From CALLVY01 sp937899855 (lineage in GTDB: Bacteria; Bacteroidota; Bacteroidia; Chitinophagales; Saprospiraceae): a stretch of DNA of 21,434 nucleotides. The stretch covers positions 1-21,434 of the forward strand of contig JBCBQC010000105.1 in the NCBI GenBank assembly GCA_039820405.1, read 5' to 3'. The notes beneath the pieces were generated by a model. It searched no databases. It had not been told where the DNA came from and worked only from the letters and a program-made list of their open reading frames with translations. Each line of letters starts with the position of its first letter. The first letter of the stretch is position 1. Of this stretch, positions 1 through 7,806 are shown piece by piece. Made by a program: the position numbers and the translations under genes.

Positions 1-114
1 GAACTCCGAAATCACCTTGAACATGGTCCAGGAATTTTCGGCTTTGAGCAACTGGCTCCACTGTTTCATTTTCCGATCGTGCGGGGTGGTGTCGTGCTGG
101 TGGTCTTCGGTCAT
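1..114 (-). CDS. LOG family protein (Rossmann-fold, cytokinin-activating type), N-terminal fragment
   Basis: Only the first 38 codons are inside the window; the gene runs off the left edge in frame. The protein starts MTEDHQHDTTPHDRK and continues with WSQLLKAENSWTMFKVISEF. That stretch resembles the N-terminal extension of Bacteroidota LOG/TIGR00730 proteins, which precedes a Rossmann fold that hydrolyses nucleoside 5'-monophosphates to base plus ribose phosphate. The diagnostic PGGxGTxxE motif would lie outside the window, so the call rests on the N-terminal helix alone. The start is the ATG at 112-114, the first Met after the upstream terminator. A bidirectional-looking hairpin at 161-190 separates it from the response regulator, so it is probably its own transcription unit. 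Confidence 0.6.
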   Translation of the reverse strand, partial: MTEDHQHDTTPHDRKMKQWSQLLKAENSWTMFKVISEF

Positions 115-160
115 GGTTTTATCAGTTTAATTGACGATTTTGCCGCCGGTGTACAGCGGA

Positions 161-190
161 CAAAAGCCTACCGAAATCGGCAGGCTTTTG
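161..190 (-). terminator. Hairpin terminator after the sigma-54 response regulator
   Basis: CAAAAGCCT at the left end is mirrored by AGGCTTTTG at the right end, with an inner CCG/CGG and an AAAT loop. The single mismatch is an A-C pair on the plus strand but a G-U pair in the minus-strand RNA, so the stem is complete only for leftward transcripts. The 3' arm ends in a short U run. It sits between the stop of the regulator at 236 and the LOG-family start at 114. Confidence 0.7.
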
Positions 191-198
191 CAAATGTA
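191..198 (-). promoter_or_regulatory. Candidate -7 element for the LOG-family gene
   Basis: On the minus strand this reads TACATTTG, an exact match to the Bacteroidota -7 consensus TAnnTTTG. No -33 TTTG lies at the ideal distance; the nearest TTG is about 26 bp upstream. The start site would fall inside the adjoining hairpin, leaving a leader of about 70 nt before the ATG at 114. This may be a chance match. Confidence 0.3.
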
Positions 199-235
199 AC
201 AAATATTCTTTGGCTTGTTCGGGACAACGGCTTCC

Positions 236-1522
236 CTAGTTTTTAGCCACCCCGGAGGCTTTGTAGGCTTGGTATTCCTCGCCGATAAAGCGCTGCAATT
301 CGTCCAGGTTGGGAAAGCGATCAAACAGGTGCTTGAACTCGCTTACCATGCTGCCACTCGAAGGGATGACGTAGTTCATCACCTCTTTTTCGGTGACCGT
401 ATCGCCACTGAGGATAATCAAACGCTCGACCACGTTGCGCAATTCGCGGATGTTTCCCGTCCAGTTGACGGCTTGTAAGGTTTTGATAGCTTCGGGAGAA
501 AACTGCTTCTCGGGGACACCGTATTCTCCACAGACCAGCGCATTGAAGTGGGTGACCAACATCGGGATGTCGTCACGGCGTTCGTTGAGGGGAGGGACGT
601 GGATGATGATGACGGCCAATCGGTGGTACAAATCCTCGCGAAAACGGCCCATGGCGATTTCGGCCCGCAAGTCTTTGTTCGTAGCCGCAATGACGCGAAC
701 GTCCACTTTGATTTCCTTTTCCCCTCCCACCCGGGTGATGCGGCTTTCCTGCAGGGCGCGCAAGACCTTGGCTTGTGCGCTCATGCTCATATCGCCGATC
801 TCATCGAGAAAAATCGTTCCGCCGTTGGCCTGTTCGAATTTTCCGATCCGCTGTTTGTGGGCGGAGGTAAAAGAGCCTTTTTCGTGACCAAAAAGCTCAC
901 TCTCAATCAACTCCGAAGGAATTGCCGCACAATTGACCTCAATGATAGGGGCGCCATTGCGACCGCTCTTGGCGTGCATCCAACGGGCAACCAATTCTTT
1001 TCCCGTACCGTTGCCGCCCGTGATGAGGACCCGGGCGTCGGTAGGGGCTACCCGATCGATCGTCTCCTTGATGCCGCTGATGGCTTTGGAGTCACCGATG
1101 ATCTCCTGCGTCTTGGTCCGCGACACCCGACTCTTGAGCACCTTGGTCTCGGTGATCAGGCTTGATTTGTCCATCGCGTTGCGAACCGTAATGAGCAAGC
1201 GGTTCAAATCGGGAGGTTTGGCAATAAAGTCAAAAGCCCCCTTTTTGACCGCATCTACGGCGGTATCGATATTTGCGTGCCCCGAAATCATAATTACCGG
1301 CGTATCCGGTACCAAGAGCTGGACGCGGTCGAGGGCTTCCATGCCATCCATCTTGGGCATCTTGATGTCCATGATCACCACGTCGTACTTGTCCTGCTTC
1401 AATTTGACCAGGGCGTCCAGTCCATCGGGACTTTCGGATACATCAAATTTTTCAAATTCCAGGATTTCTCTCAGCGTTTTACGGATACTGGGCTCGTCAT
1501 CTACGATCAGAATTTTCGCCAT
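236..1522 (-). CDS. NtrC-type sigma-54 activator response regulator lacking the Fis HTH domain
   Basis: This 428-residue protein has a receiver domain at about residues 1-120, with acidic pocket DDE at 8-10, phospho-acceptor Asp52 in MDIKMP and conserved KPP near 102. An AAA+ sigma-54 interaction domain follows at about 140-375, with Walker A GGNGTGKE (169-176), a GAFTGA-loop equivalent GSFTSA (216-221), Walker B IFLDEIGD (237-244) and arginine-finger region RFREDLYHRL (293-302). The protein ends about 55 residues after the AAA+ domain, in LQRFIGEEYQAYKASGVAKN. The usual C-terminal Fis-type helix-turn-helix is missing, and no frame downstream restores one. It should still hydrolyse ATP and contact sigma-54 holoenzyme after phosphorylation, but it has no visible way to bind a specific enhancer. 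No histidine kinase lies in the window. The ATG start puts the receiver domain at the usual position. Confidence 0.93.
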   Translation of the reverse strand: MAKILIVDDEPSIRKTLREILEFEKFDVSESPDGLDALVKLKQDKYDVVIMDIKMPKMDGMEALDRVQLLVPDTPVIMISGHANIDTAVDAVKKGAFDFIAKPPDLNRLLITVRNAMDKSSLITETKVLKSRVSRTKTQEIIGDSKAISGIKETIDRVAPTDARVLITGGNGTGKELVARWMHAKSGRNGAPIIEVNCAAIPSELIESELFGHEKGSFTSAHKQRIGKFEQANGGTIFLDEIGDMSMSAQAKVLRALQESRITRVGGEKEIKVDVRVIAATNKDLRAEIAMGRFREDLYHRLAVIIIHVPPLNERRDDIPMLVTHFNALVCGEYGVPEKQFSPEAIKTLQAVNWTGNIRELRNVVERLIILSGDTVTEKEVMNYVIPSSGSMVSEFKHLFDRFPNLDELQRFIGEEYQAYKASGVAKN

Positions 1523-2109
1523 AAGGGTCTAAACGGTTGGTTGTAAAAAGAAAATAAACTTAGGAGATAGTGGAACTACTCTGGTCACAGAGGAATTTAA
1601 CGACGGGTCAGGCCATTAGGTTGCCTCAAAAGATAGAAAAAAATACCATAACACTTTAGTGCGGCTCGAAAAGTTTTGCGGCCCAAGTTCTCTGGAGTAG
1701 GGGTAGCCATCAGCACAACAGCTTCCCCAAAGGGATTCAATTGGCCACTGGGCACCTTCTCAATTCCATCCATTGACCATTCCGTGGGCAGATACAAAAG
1801 TAGCAATTGGGGCCCCGGACGAGCTTGACAGCTCAGAGGGCAATCGAACTTTTTGAACGAGGGGGCAACTTTTTTTCAGAAATTTTTACCTTATTTTACA
1901 GGGGCTACAGCCGACATATGGCATTTTCCCTCAAATGATTTTATGGAATTTCCACCTTCCGAGCGTCTATATACCAGAATTTCTCATTCTAGATGTTAGG
2001 AATTCTTTGGTTTTTAAACCGACCGGGGTGAGGAATTCCGGGTCTGGGTAGCGGAGCTGTACCTCGGTATGGTTTGCGCAAAGGGGGGCGATGAAAGATC
2101 GCGCCTTGA

Positions 2110-2124
2110 GGGCGGGTCCCGCCC
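2110..2124. repeat. GC-rich palindrome
   Basis: GGGCGGG and CCCGCCC flank a single T, giving a perfect 7-bp inverted repeat. It has no U run on either side, so it is not an obvious terminator. It may be a protein-binding site, part of an RNA structure, or chance. Confidence 0.35.
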
Positions 2125-2160
2125 AGTGGGCGAAATTCTATCAAGCCACCAAATCTTCTC

Positions 2161-2259
2161 TCACAGGTCCATCACAGGTCCATCACAGGTCCATCACAGG
2201 TCCATCACAGGTCCATCACAGGTCCATCACAGGTCCATCACAGGTTCCTCATAGGTCCC
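2161..2259. repeat. 11-bp minisatellite (unit TCACAGGTCCA)
   Basis: Seven consecutive perfect copies of TCACAGGTCCA occupy 2161-2237. Two degenerate copies follow, TCACAGGTTCC at 2238-2248 and TCATAGGTCCC at 2249-2259. The period of 11 is not a multiple of three, and the array lies outside any supported gene. The perfect copies contrast with decayed copies at one end, which suggests recent expansion by slippage. The unit is near one helical turn, so any bound protein would see all copies on about the same face. Confidence 0.97.
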
Positions 2260-2341
2260 TCCTTCTTACCTGCCTCCCAGCAGCCTTTGTTCCCCTTTTC
2301 CCTCACCGGGCTTGGCTCATCATTAAAAATCTTCCCCTCCC

Positions 2342-3532
2342 TTAACTGGCACTCAACTCCCGCAAGGTCATCCAGGCCATCAATCCGGTACTCAGCCGCA
2401 TGCTGTCTTCATCAACGTCGAAGGTATCGGTATGTACGGGAGAAGTAATGCCCTTGGCGACATTGCCCGTACCGAGGCGGTAGAAGCAGGCGGGCAACTG
2501 GTGGGAGAAATAGGCGAAGTCTTCCGCCGTCATCCGAATCGGCAAATCCACAACGTTTTCCTCCCCCAAGTACTCCACCGCGTAGCGGCGGGCCTTGGCC
2601 GTCAGCTCGTCGTTGTTGACCAGTACCGGATAGCCCTTCACAATCGTCAGCTGGGCCGCGCCCCCCATGGCCTTGGCCATGTTCTTGACCAATTTCTTCA
2701 TCCGCTTGTGCGCTTCCCGCCGCCACTTTTCGTTCATCGTTCGAAACGTCCCCTCCAATTTGACCTTATTGGGAATCACATTGGTCGAGCCCCCCACCGA
2801 ATTGATTTTTCCAAAAGTTACCACGGTAGGCGTGGTGGGGGTGGCCCGCCGACTGACGATTTGCTGGATGGCCGTAAGGAGGTGGGCGGTGATGAGGATG
2901 GGGTCGATACAATCCTGCGGCAGGGCACCGTGGCCACCACGTCCCTTGACCGTGAGGTAGAGTTCGTCGGCCGAGGCCATGTAGTTGCCGGGACGCATCC
3001 CAATTTTGCCCGCTGCGAGGGGGGGATGTACGTGCTGGCCAAAGATGCTAAAGGGGCGTGGATTTTCCAGTACACCATCCGCAATCATCAGGGAAGCGCC
3101 CCCGGGAATGCGTTCTTCGGCGGGTTGGAAAATCAATTTGACCGAGCCCTCGAAGGAATCCCGGAGCTCGTGAAGGATACGTGCGGTACCGAGCAGGGAA
3201 GCGGTGTGAACGTCGTGTCCACAGGCGTGCATCAGGCCTTTGCGTTTGGACTTGTAGGGCACATCGTTGGCCTCCTGAATGGGTAGCGCATCCATGTCGG
3301 CGCGCAGCGCCACCACCTTGCGTTCGGGATTTTTACCCTTGATGTAGCCCACCACCCCATTCTCGGCACAGCCGTGTTCGTGGGGAATATCGTAGTCCCG
3401 CAATTTTTGGGCGATGTAGCGGCCCGTTTCGGTTTCTTTGAACGACAATTCGGGGTGTTGGTGCAGGTGACGCCGGATGGCGATGACGTCGGAATAATAG
3501 CGCTCGGCGAGTTGTTGTACTTGTTCTTTCAT
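2342..3532 (-). CDS. M20 family amidohydrolase (N-acyl-amino-acid or aminobenzoyl-glutamate type)
   Basis: This 396-residue protein is the usual length for M20D metallohydrolases that cleave N-acyl amino acids or related amides. Residues visible from the ATG start are RHLHQHPELS (21-30), RADMDALP (77-84), the metal-binding HACGHDVHT (102-110), PAEE (137-140) with the general-base and metal glutamates, GQHVHP (165-170), and a C-terminal HTDTFDVDED with the last metal histidine. No signal peptide is seen, so it is probably cytoplasmic. The ATG at 3530-3532 is preferred over a GTG one codon upstream. It starts 31 bp after the glycosyltransferase stop on the same strand, so it is probably co-transcribed with recR and that gene. 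The exact substrate (acyl-amino acid, hippurate, IAA conjugate) cannot be told. Confidence 0.93.
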   Translation of the reverse strand: MKEQVQQLAERYYSDVIAIRRHLHQHPELSFKETETGRYIAQKLRDYDIPHEHGCAENGVVGYIKGKNPERKVVALRADMDALPIQEANDVPYKSKRKGLMHACGHDVHTASLLGTARILHELRDSFEGSVKLIFQPAEERIPGGASLMIADGVLENPRPFSIFGQHVHPPLAAGKIGMRPGNYMASADELYLTVKGRGGHGALPQDCIDPILITAHLLTAIQQIVSRRATPTTPTVVTFGKINSVGGSTNVIPNKVKLEGTFRTMNEKWRREAHKRMKKLVKNMAKAMGGAAQLTIVKGYPVLVNNDELTAKARRYAVEYLGEENVVDLPIRMTAEDFAYFSHQLPACFYRLGTGNVAKGITSPVHTDTFDVDEDSMRLSTGLMAWMTLRELSAS

Positions 3533-3563
3533 CACAAATAAAATAGGCTTGATTAAACGGGGT

Positions 3564-5519
3564 TCAGCGTCCGAGGTTACTCCAACCCCGCCAAATAATA
3601 TCGAGATCCGAGGCGGCGGTGTAATCCTTGGCGTAAAGGAAATTGAGCCGCTGAATGGTTGGGTTGTTAATGATGGGAAAATGCAAGCCGTCCAGAGGGG
3701 TCAAAACACCGGGGCGCAAGGGGGGTAAATGGTGCAACTCACCCGCTCCCTGGCGATAACCTACCCAAGTTTTTTTACCCAACAACACCCTAAGGATGTT
3801 GCGCAACAGCCCCGCTTTGGCTCGGACAAAAAACAGTAAAAACGGGCTGAGTAGTAAAAACCCCAGGCTGAGTAGCAGATCGAGTACCCGTTTGTTGCGA
3901 CGGGCCAAATACGATCCTATTTGAAAACGAATATCGATGGTGTATAGTTCACCCGCGCTGTTTTTCGAACTGCTACCGATGATGCTCTCACTTTCCTGCG
4001 GTACAATTTTGTACTCCAAATCCGGCCCCAAACGCGTCATCCAACGCATGATGTCCTGAGAACGGATATCGCTGGCGCAAAAGATGATCTCGTCCACCTT
4101 ATAAATCTGCACCACCTCATCGAGGGCCTCCAGGCTACTCAGATAAGTCTCGGGATCATCCATACCCTCCGGCGCCACAATCCCAATGAAGTTTTTGGAG
4201 ACCTGCGCCTGCCAGATCAAACGCCGGACCCGGGTCCCTTCCGCCTCCGTCCCAACAATCACCAGGTTGCGGTCGCGCTCCAAGCCCAGCCGGAAATTGC
4301 CGTGGCGAATAAAATGCCGGACCAAGCGGATGCCCGTCGTTGCCAGGATGGCCCAAACCGCACCGAGCACAATCAACAGCCGCGATGAGCGATACGCCAA
4401 ATCTAAAAAACCGTATACCGCCGCCAGCAGGAGCGTCCCCAGTAGGAGCCCCCGGATCAGTTTGCGAATGTTGCCCGGCTCATCGTAGCCCCCACTGAAG
4501 TAGACCGCTCCCAGCCAAATGCTGATGTAAAGGGGGATGTTGAAGTACACGAAGGTCGTCTGGTAGTAGTTGGGATCTTGGAAATAGTAATTGGCCCAAA
4601 AATCCTTGAGGAAGTACATCCCCGCAAAAAGTGCCCCAGCCTCAAGCAAGGGCAGGAAGAGTCGGCGCAGCCCGTTGTTGAGAAGGGTCAGGGCGGCGCG
4701 GACGTAGATGGCGACCTGCAGAATCAAGATGTAGAAGCGGGCCTGGTCGCCGTGAAAATGCTTGCGGGCAAAAATAATCATGGCATTGTAGAAGGCCCGG
4801 ACGTAGTTGAGACTGCCTTTTTTGGTGCTCTCTCCCTTGTAGTGGATGATCGTAGTATCGGCAAAGTAATAATTCTGATAACCTCCCTGAACGATGCGGT
4901 AGGACAGGTCGATGTCTTCGCCATACATAAAGAAGGTCTCGTCCAACAGCCCCACCTCGTCGAGTACGGAACGGCGAAGCCACATAAAAGCCCCGGCGAG
5001 GACTTCGACGGGGTGGTTGTCATTGGGGTCGAGGTAGCCCAGGTGGTAGCGGTTAAAAACGGGGGACTGGGAAAAAAGTCGGGAGAGGCCCGACATTTTA
5101 CAGAAGGCGACGAAGGGGGAAGGAAAGCCCCGTTTGGACTCGGGGAGAAAGGCGCCCGAGCCGTCGATCATACGTACGCCCAGGGCACCAGCCCGGGGGT
5201 GGGCATCCATAAAGGCGGCACACTTTTGAAAGGTATCTTCCTCCACCACCGTATCGGGGTTGAGCAGCAGAACGTATTCTCCCCTGGACTCACGAATCGC
5301 TTGGTTGTTGGCGCGGGAAAAACCGGGATTGTCCTTATTCGCAATCAGCCGAACCTCCGGGAATTTTTCCCGCACCATGGGTACCGAATCATCGACGGAA
5401 TTGTTGTCGACCACAAACACTTCCACCTCCATACGAGCCGAGGCCTTGCGTACCGAGAGCAGGGCTTGTTCGAGGAAGTATTTGACGTTGTAGTTGACAA
5501 TGATTACGGATAACTTCAT
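3564..5519 (-). CDS. GT2 glycosyltransferase fused to a degenerate polyprenyl sugar-phosphate transferase-like region
   Basis: The 651 residues form two parts. Residues 1-260 are a GT-A family 2 glycosyltransferase: SVIIVNYN (4-11), VVDNNSVD (36-43), the nucleotide/metal site LLNPDT (85-90), and FMYGEDIDLSYR (197-208), typical of rhamnosyl-like transferases. Hydrophobic segments follow at about 265-280, 288-304, 324-341, 357-373 and 380-396. A Rossmann-like block (LVIVGTEAEGTRVRR, 419-433, then VDEIIFCASDI) leads to KRVLDLLLSLGFLLLSPF (543-560). That layout matches WbaP/PglC-type transferases. The catalytic end of such enzymes (the KFRTM-type motif, Asp-Glu pair and GPRP motif) is absent; only a short WVGY-LRPGVLTP-like remnant remains. 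It is likely a membrane enzyme adding sugars to a surface polysaccharide or lipid carrier. It starts 6 bp after the recR stop. Confidence 0.88.
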   Translation of the reverse strand: MKLSVIIVNYNVKYFLEQALLSVRKASARMEVEVFVVDNNSVDDSVPMVREKFPEVRLIANKDNPGFSRANNQAIRESRGEYVLLLNPDTVVEEDTFQKCAAFMDAHPRAGALGVRMIDGSGAFLPESKRGFPSPFVAFCKMSGLSRLFSQSPVFNRYHLGYLDPNDNHPVEVLAGAFMWLRRSVLDEVGLLDETFFMYGEDIDLSYRIVQGGYQNYYFADTTIIHYKGESTKKGSLNYVRAFYNAMIIFARKHFHGDQARFYILILQVAIYVRAALTLLNNGLRRLFLPLLEAGALFAGMYFLKDFWANYYFQDPNYYQTTFVYFNIPLYISIWLGAVYFSGGYDEPGNIRKLIRGLLLGTLLLAAVYGFLDLAYRSSRLLIVLGAVWAILATTGIRLVRHFIRHGNFRLGLERDRNLVIVGTEAEGTRVRRLIWQAQVSKNFIGIVAPEGMDDPETYLSSLEALDEVVQIYKVDEIIFCASDIRSQDIMRWMTRLGPDLEYKIVPQESESIIGSSSKNSAGELYTIDIRFQIGSYLARRNKRVLDLLLSLGFLLLSPFLLFFVRAKAGLLRNILRVLLGKKTWVGYRQGAGELHHLPPLRPGVLTPLDGLHFPIINNPTIQRLNFLYAKDYTAASDLDIIWRGWSNLGR

Positions 5520-5525
5520 TCGCCT

Positions 5526-6140
5526 CTATTCGCCTTTGGCCCGGTAGGGTACGCGCGCCACGATGGAACGGCCGAGCGTCAACTCATCCGCGTATTCCAG
5601 CTCCCCACCAAAGGAGACGCCCCGGGCAATCGTCGATATTTTGACCTCCTGGTCCGCTAATTTTTTGGAAAGAAAAAAGATGGTCGTATCCCCTTCGATG
5701 GTCGGACTGATCGCCATAATGATTTCCTTGATCTGGTCTTCCGCGATCCGTTGGATCAGGGAGTCAATGTTCAGATCGGCCGGGCCGATGCCTTCGATCG
5801 GAGAGATGACCCCTCCCAGTATGTGGTAGGTGCCCCGGTACTGGGCGGTCTCCTCGATGGCCATAATGTCGCGGACGCCTTCCACGACACACAGCGTGTG
5901 TGGCTCGCGCCGCGGATCGCGACAGATGTTGCAGAGCACGTCGTCGGAAAGGTTGTGGCAGCGTTGACAAGTCTTGATGTTGTGGCGCATTTGGGTGAGG
6001 GCCTCGGCAAACTGATCGGTGATTTCTCGCTCCTGGCTCATCAGGTGGAGCACCAGCCGTAGGGCCGTTTTTTTACCAATCCCCGGTAGACTGGCAAAAG
6101 CGGAAACGGCTTCTTCTATGAGTTTTGACGAAAAATTCAT
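5526..6140 (-). CDS. recR: Recombination mediator protein RecR
   Basis: The protein is 204 residues, standard for RecR, which acts with RecO (and RecF) to load RecA on gapped single-stranded DNA. Visible parts in order are the helix-hairpin-helix SLPGIGKKTALRLVLHL (17-33), a C4 zinc finger with Cys58, Cys61, Cys70 and Cys73, and a Toprim domain from about residue 81. The Toprim region includes CVVEGVRDIMAIE (84-96) and GTYHILGGVISPIEGIGP (103-120), followed by the C-terminal ARGVSFGGELEYAD. The ATG at 6138-6140 gives the usual N-terminus. It is the first gene of a leftward set with the glycosyltransferase (6-bp gap) and amidohydrolase. It is divergent from the E2 gene, with 251 bp between them. 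Confidence 0.98.
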   Translation of the reverse strand: MNFSSKLIEEAVSAFASLPGIGKKTALRLVLHLMSQEREITDQFAEALTQMRHNIKTCQRCHNLSDDVLCNICRDPRREPHTLCVVEGVRDIMAIEETAQYRGTYHILGGVISPIEGIGPADLNIDSLIQRIAEDQIKEIIMAISPTIEGDTTIFFLSKKLADQEVKISTIARGVSFGGELEYADELTLGRSIVARVPYRAKGE

Positions 6141-6391
6141 GGAGTAAAGTTAGGAATTATCACAGAGTATGGGGAAATGCAAAGCGCTCAAAAACATATT
6201 TGGTCCATTTTAGGTTTTCAAAAGCAGTTGTCCAATTTGAAAAGCGGAGGAATTGCGGGGAATTTTTGGGTGATCGTTCCTAATTTATAGGAAAATGTTG
6301 CATTTTTACAGCTTAAACTTAAGAACGTAAAATTCCCACATTCGGCGCCCAAGCCCGGGGAAAAATCCAATAATTATCAAAAAAAAACATT

Positions 6392-7717
6392 ATGGCTGAA
6401 ATCATTCGAATGCCACGAATGAGTGATACGATGGAAGAAGGGGTGATTGTAGGATGGCTCAAGGAAGTTGGCGATGCGGTCGAACCCGGTGACGTACTGG
6501 CGGAGGTAGAGACCGATAAGGCAACGATGGAACTGGAAAGTTACCAAGAAGGCGTATTGCTTTACATCGGGGTCAAAGAAGGAGCGGTGCCCGTAAATGG
6601 TGTCCTGGCGGTGATTGGGGAAGCGGGGGAAGATTACGAATCCGCACTCAAAACCGCCGAGCAAGAAGATGGGGCCAATACCGCTGCGGCCGAAGCCGAT
6701 GAGCCAGCCGTAGAAGAAGCCGCCGCTCCGGTCCTCGAAGGCGCCGTGGCCAATGGTACCGGCAACGACCGGATCAAGGCCTCCCCCCTGGCGCGTAACA
6801 TTGCCGGCCAAGCGGGGGTCAACCTGGCCAGCATCCAAGGAACGGGCGATCAGGGCCGAATCGTCAAACGCGACGTAGAAGCCTTTCTGCAAAAAGCACC
6901 CGCAGCCCCGGCTGCACCCGCTCCGGCTCCCGTTGCGGCTCCCGTTGCGGCGCCCGCCAGTCCGGCGACGCCCACTCCCGCGGCACCCACTCCCGTAGCT
7001 CCGGTCGTCCAGCCCTTCACTTACGGTGGTGGTACCGACAATTATCAAGAAATTCCAGCCAGCCAGATGCGCAAGGCCATCGCACGGCGTTTGGGAGAAA
7101 GTAAATTTAGCGCGCCGCACTTTTACCTCACCATCGAGGTCAATATGGATCAAACCATCGCCGTCCGCAAACAACTCAACGAACTCGCCCCCGTCAAGAT
7201 TTCCTTCAACGATATCGTCATCAAATCGGTAGCCGCCGCGCTCCGGCAGCATCCCGAAATCAACTCCTCCTGGTTGGGCGACAAGATCCGACGCAACGGA
7301 GATGTCAACATTGGCGTGGCCGTTGCGGTCGACGAAGGGCTCATGGTCCCCGTGGTTCGGCACGCCGATATGAAGAGCCTGTCGCAAATCAATACCGAGG
7401 TCAAAACCCTAGCGGGCAAGGCGCGGGAACGCAAGCTGCAACCACAAGAAATGCAGGGCAGCACTTTTACCATTTCCAACCTGGGGATGTTTGGTATCAG
7501 CGAATTTACCGCCATCATCAACCCCCCCGACGCCTGTATCCTCGCCGTTGGTGCGATCGTCAAAAAACCCGTCGTCAAAAACGACGAGTTGGTGGTCGGC
7601 AACGTGATGAAAGTGACGCTCTCCTGCGACCACCGCGTGGTGGATGGTGCCCTGGGCGCACAATTCCTACAGACGCTCAAGCCGATATTGGAAAACCCCA
7701 TGCGCATCCTCGTTTGA
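6392..7717 (+). CDS. Pyruvate dehydrogenase complex dihydrolipoamide acetyltransferase (E2)
   Basis: This 441-residue protein transfers the acetyl group from lipoamide to CoA in the pyruvate dehydrogenase complex. There is one lipoyl domain (1-76) with lipoyl-lysine Lys43 in ETDKATME. An acidic/Ala linker follows, then an E3/E1-binding domain (127-167, RIKASPLARNIA...GRIVKRDVEAFL), then a long Ala-Pro-Thr linker (169-207). The catalytic domain (about 217-441) carries DHRVVDG at 413-419, with His414 and Asp418. PRMSDTMEEGVI at the N-terminus is the pyruvate-type signature rather than the 2-oxoglutarate type. A branched-chain or acetoin substrate is less likely but not excluded. No E1 or E3 gene lies in the window, so the complex is assembled from scattered genes. 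A strong terminator follows at 7754-7795. Confidence 0.95.
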   Translation: MAEIIRMPRMSDTMEEGVIVGWLKEVGDAVEPGDVLAEVETDKATMELESYQEGVLLYIGVKEGAVPVNGVLAVIGEAGEDYESALKTAEQEDGANTAAAEADEPAVEEAAAPVLEGAVANGTGNDRIKASPLARNIAGQAGVNLASIQGTGDQGRIVKRDVEAFLQKAPAAPAAPAPAPVAAPVAAPASPATPTPAAPTPVAPVVQPFTYGGGTDNYQEIPASQMRKAIARRLGESKFSAPHFYLTIEVNMDQTIAVRKQLNELAPVKISFNDIVIKSVAAALRQHPEINSSWLGDKIRRNGDVNIGVAVAVDEGLMVPVVRHADMKSLSQINTEVKTLAGKARERKLQPQEMQGSTFTISNLGMFGISEFTAIINPPDACILAVGAIVKKPVVKNDELVVGNVMKVTLSCDHRVVDGALGAQFLQTLKPILENPMRILV

Positions 7718-7753
7718 GGAACTGCACTTAGTTGGGGCCCCGACAAGCCCACT

Positions 7754-7795
7754 GGACCAGGACAGAGTCAATAAACTTTGCCCTGGTCCTTTTTG
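7754..7795 (+). terminator. Rho-independent terminator after the E2 gene
   Basis: GGACCAGG (7754-7761) pairs with CCTGGTCC (7782-7789). The stem extends inward through ACAGAG against CTTTGC with one mismatch and a G-U pair. TTTTTG follows directly. The stem-loop ends only 12 bp before the next start codon, so it also controls read-through into the CoA-binding protein gene. Confidence 0.88.
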
Positions 7796-7806
7796 TTAGA
7801 AAAGGT

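Larger units (their letters stand above)
1523..2341. other. 819-bp intergenic region, no convincing gene
   Basis: This gap lies upstream of the response regulator and downstream of the M20 amidohydrolase. It holds an 11-bp tandem repeat at 2161-2259 and a GC palindrome at 2110-2124 (GGGCGGG-T-CCCGCCC). It also holds a 69-codon minus-strand ORF at 1597-1806 that would need a TTG start and resembles nothing I recognise. Small plus-strand ORFs at 2069-2345 merely read through the repeat. The stretch 1850-2000 is AT-rich and could carry the regulator's promoter, but no TAnnTTTG on the minus strand was found near the start codon. No tRNA or clear structured RNA was seen. Confidence 0.6.

Noticed and set aside
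1597..1806. 69-codon minus-strand frame in the large gap
   Set aside because: It needs a TTG start, has no recognisable domain and no promoter; kept only as a note in the intergenic entry.
2161..2259. CRISPR-like array
   Set aside because: The units are 11 bp, directly abutting with no spacers, and no cas genes are present.
2069..2345. Two small plus-strand frames with a repeated SQVHHRSITGP-type peptide
   Set aside because: The peptide repeat is only the translation of the non-triplet 11-bp DNA repeat. No ribosome site or protein similarity supports either frame.
6377..7387. 336-codon minus-strand frame opposite the E2 gene
   Set aside because: Its Gly/Arg/Ser-rich stretch is the reverse of the Ala-Pro linker of E2; lipoyl and catalytic motifs prove the plus strand.
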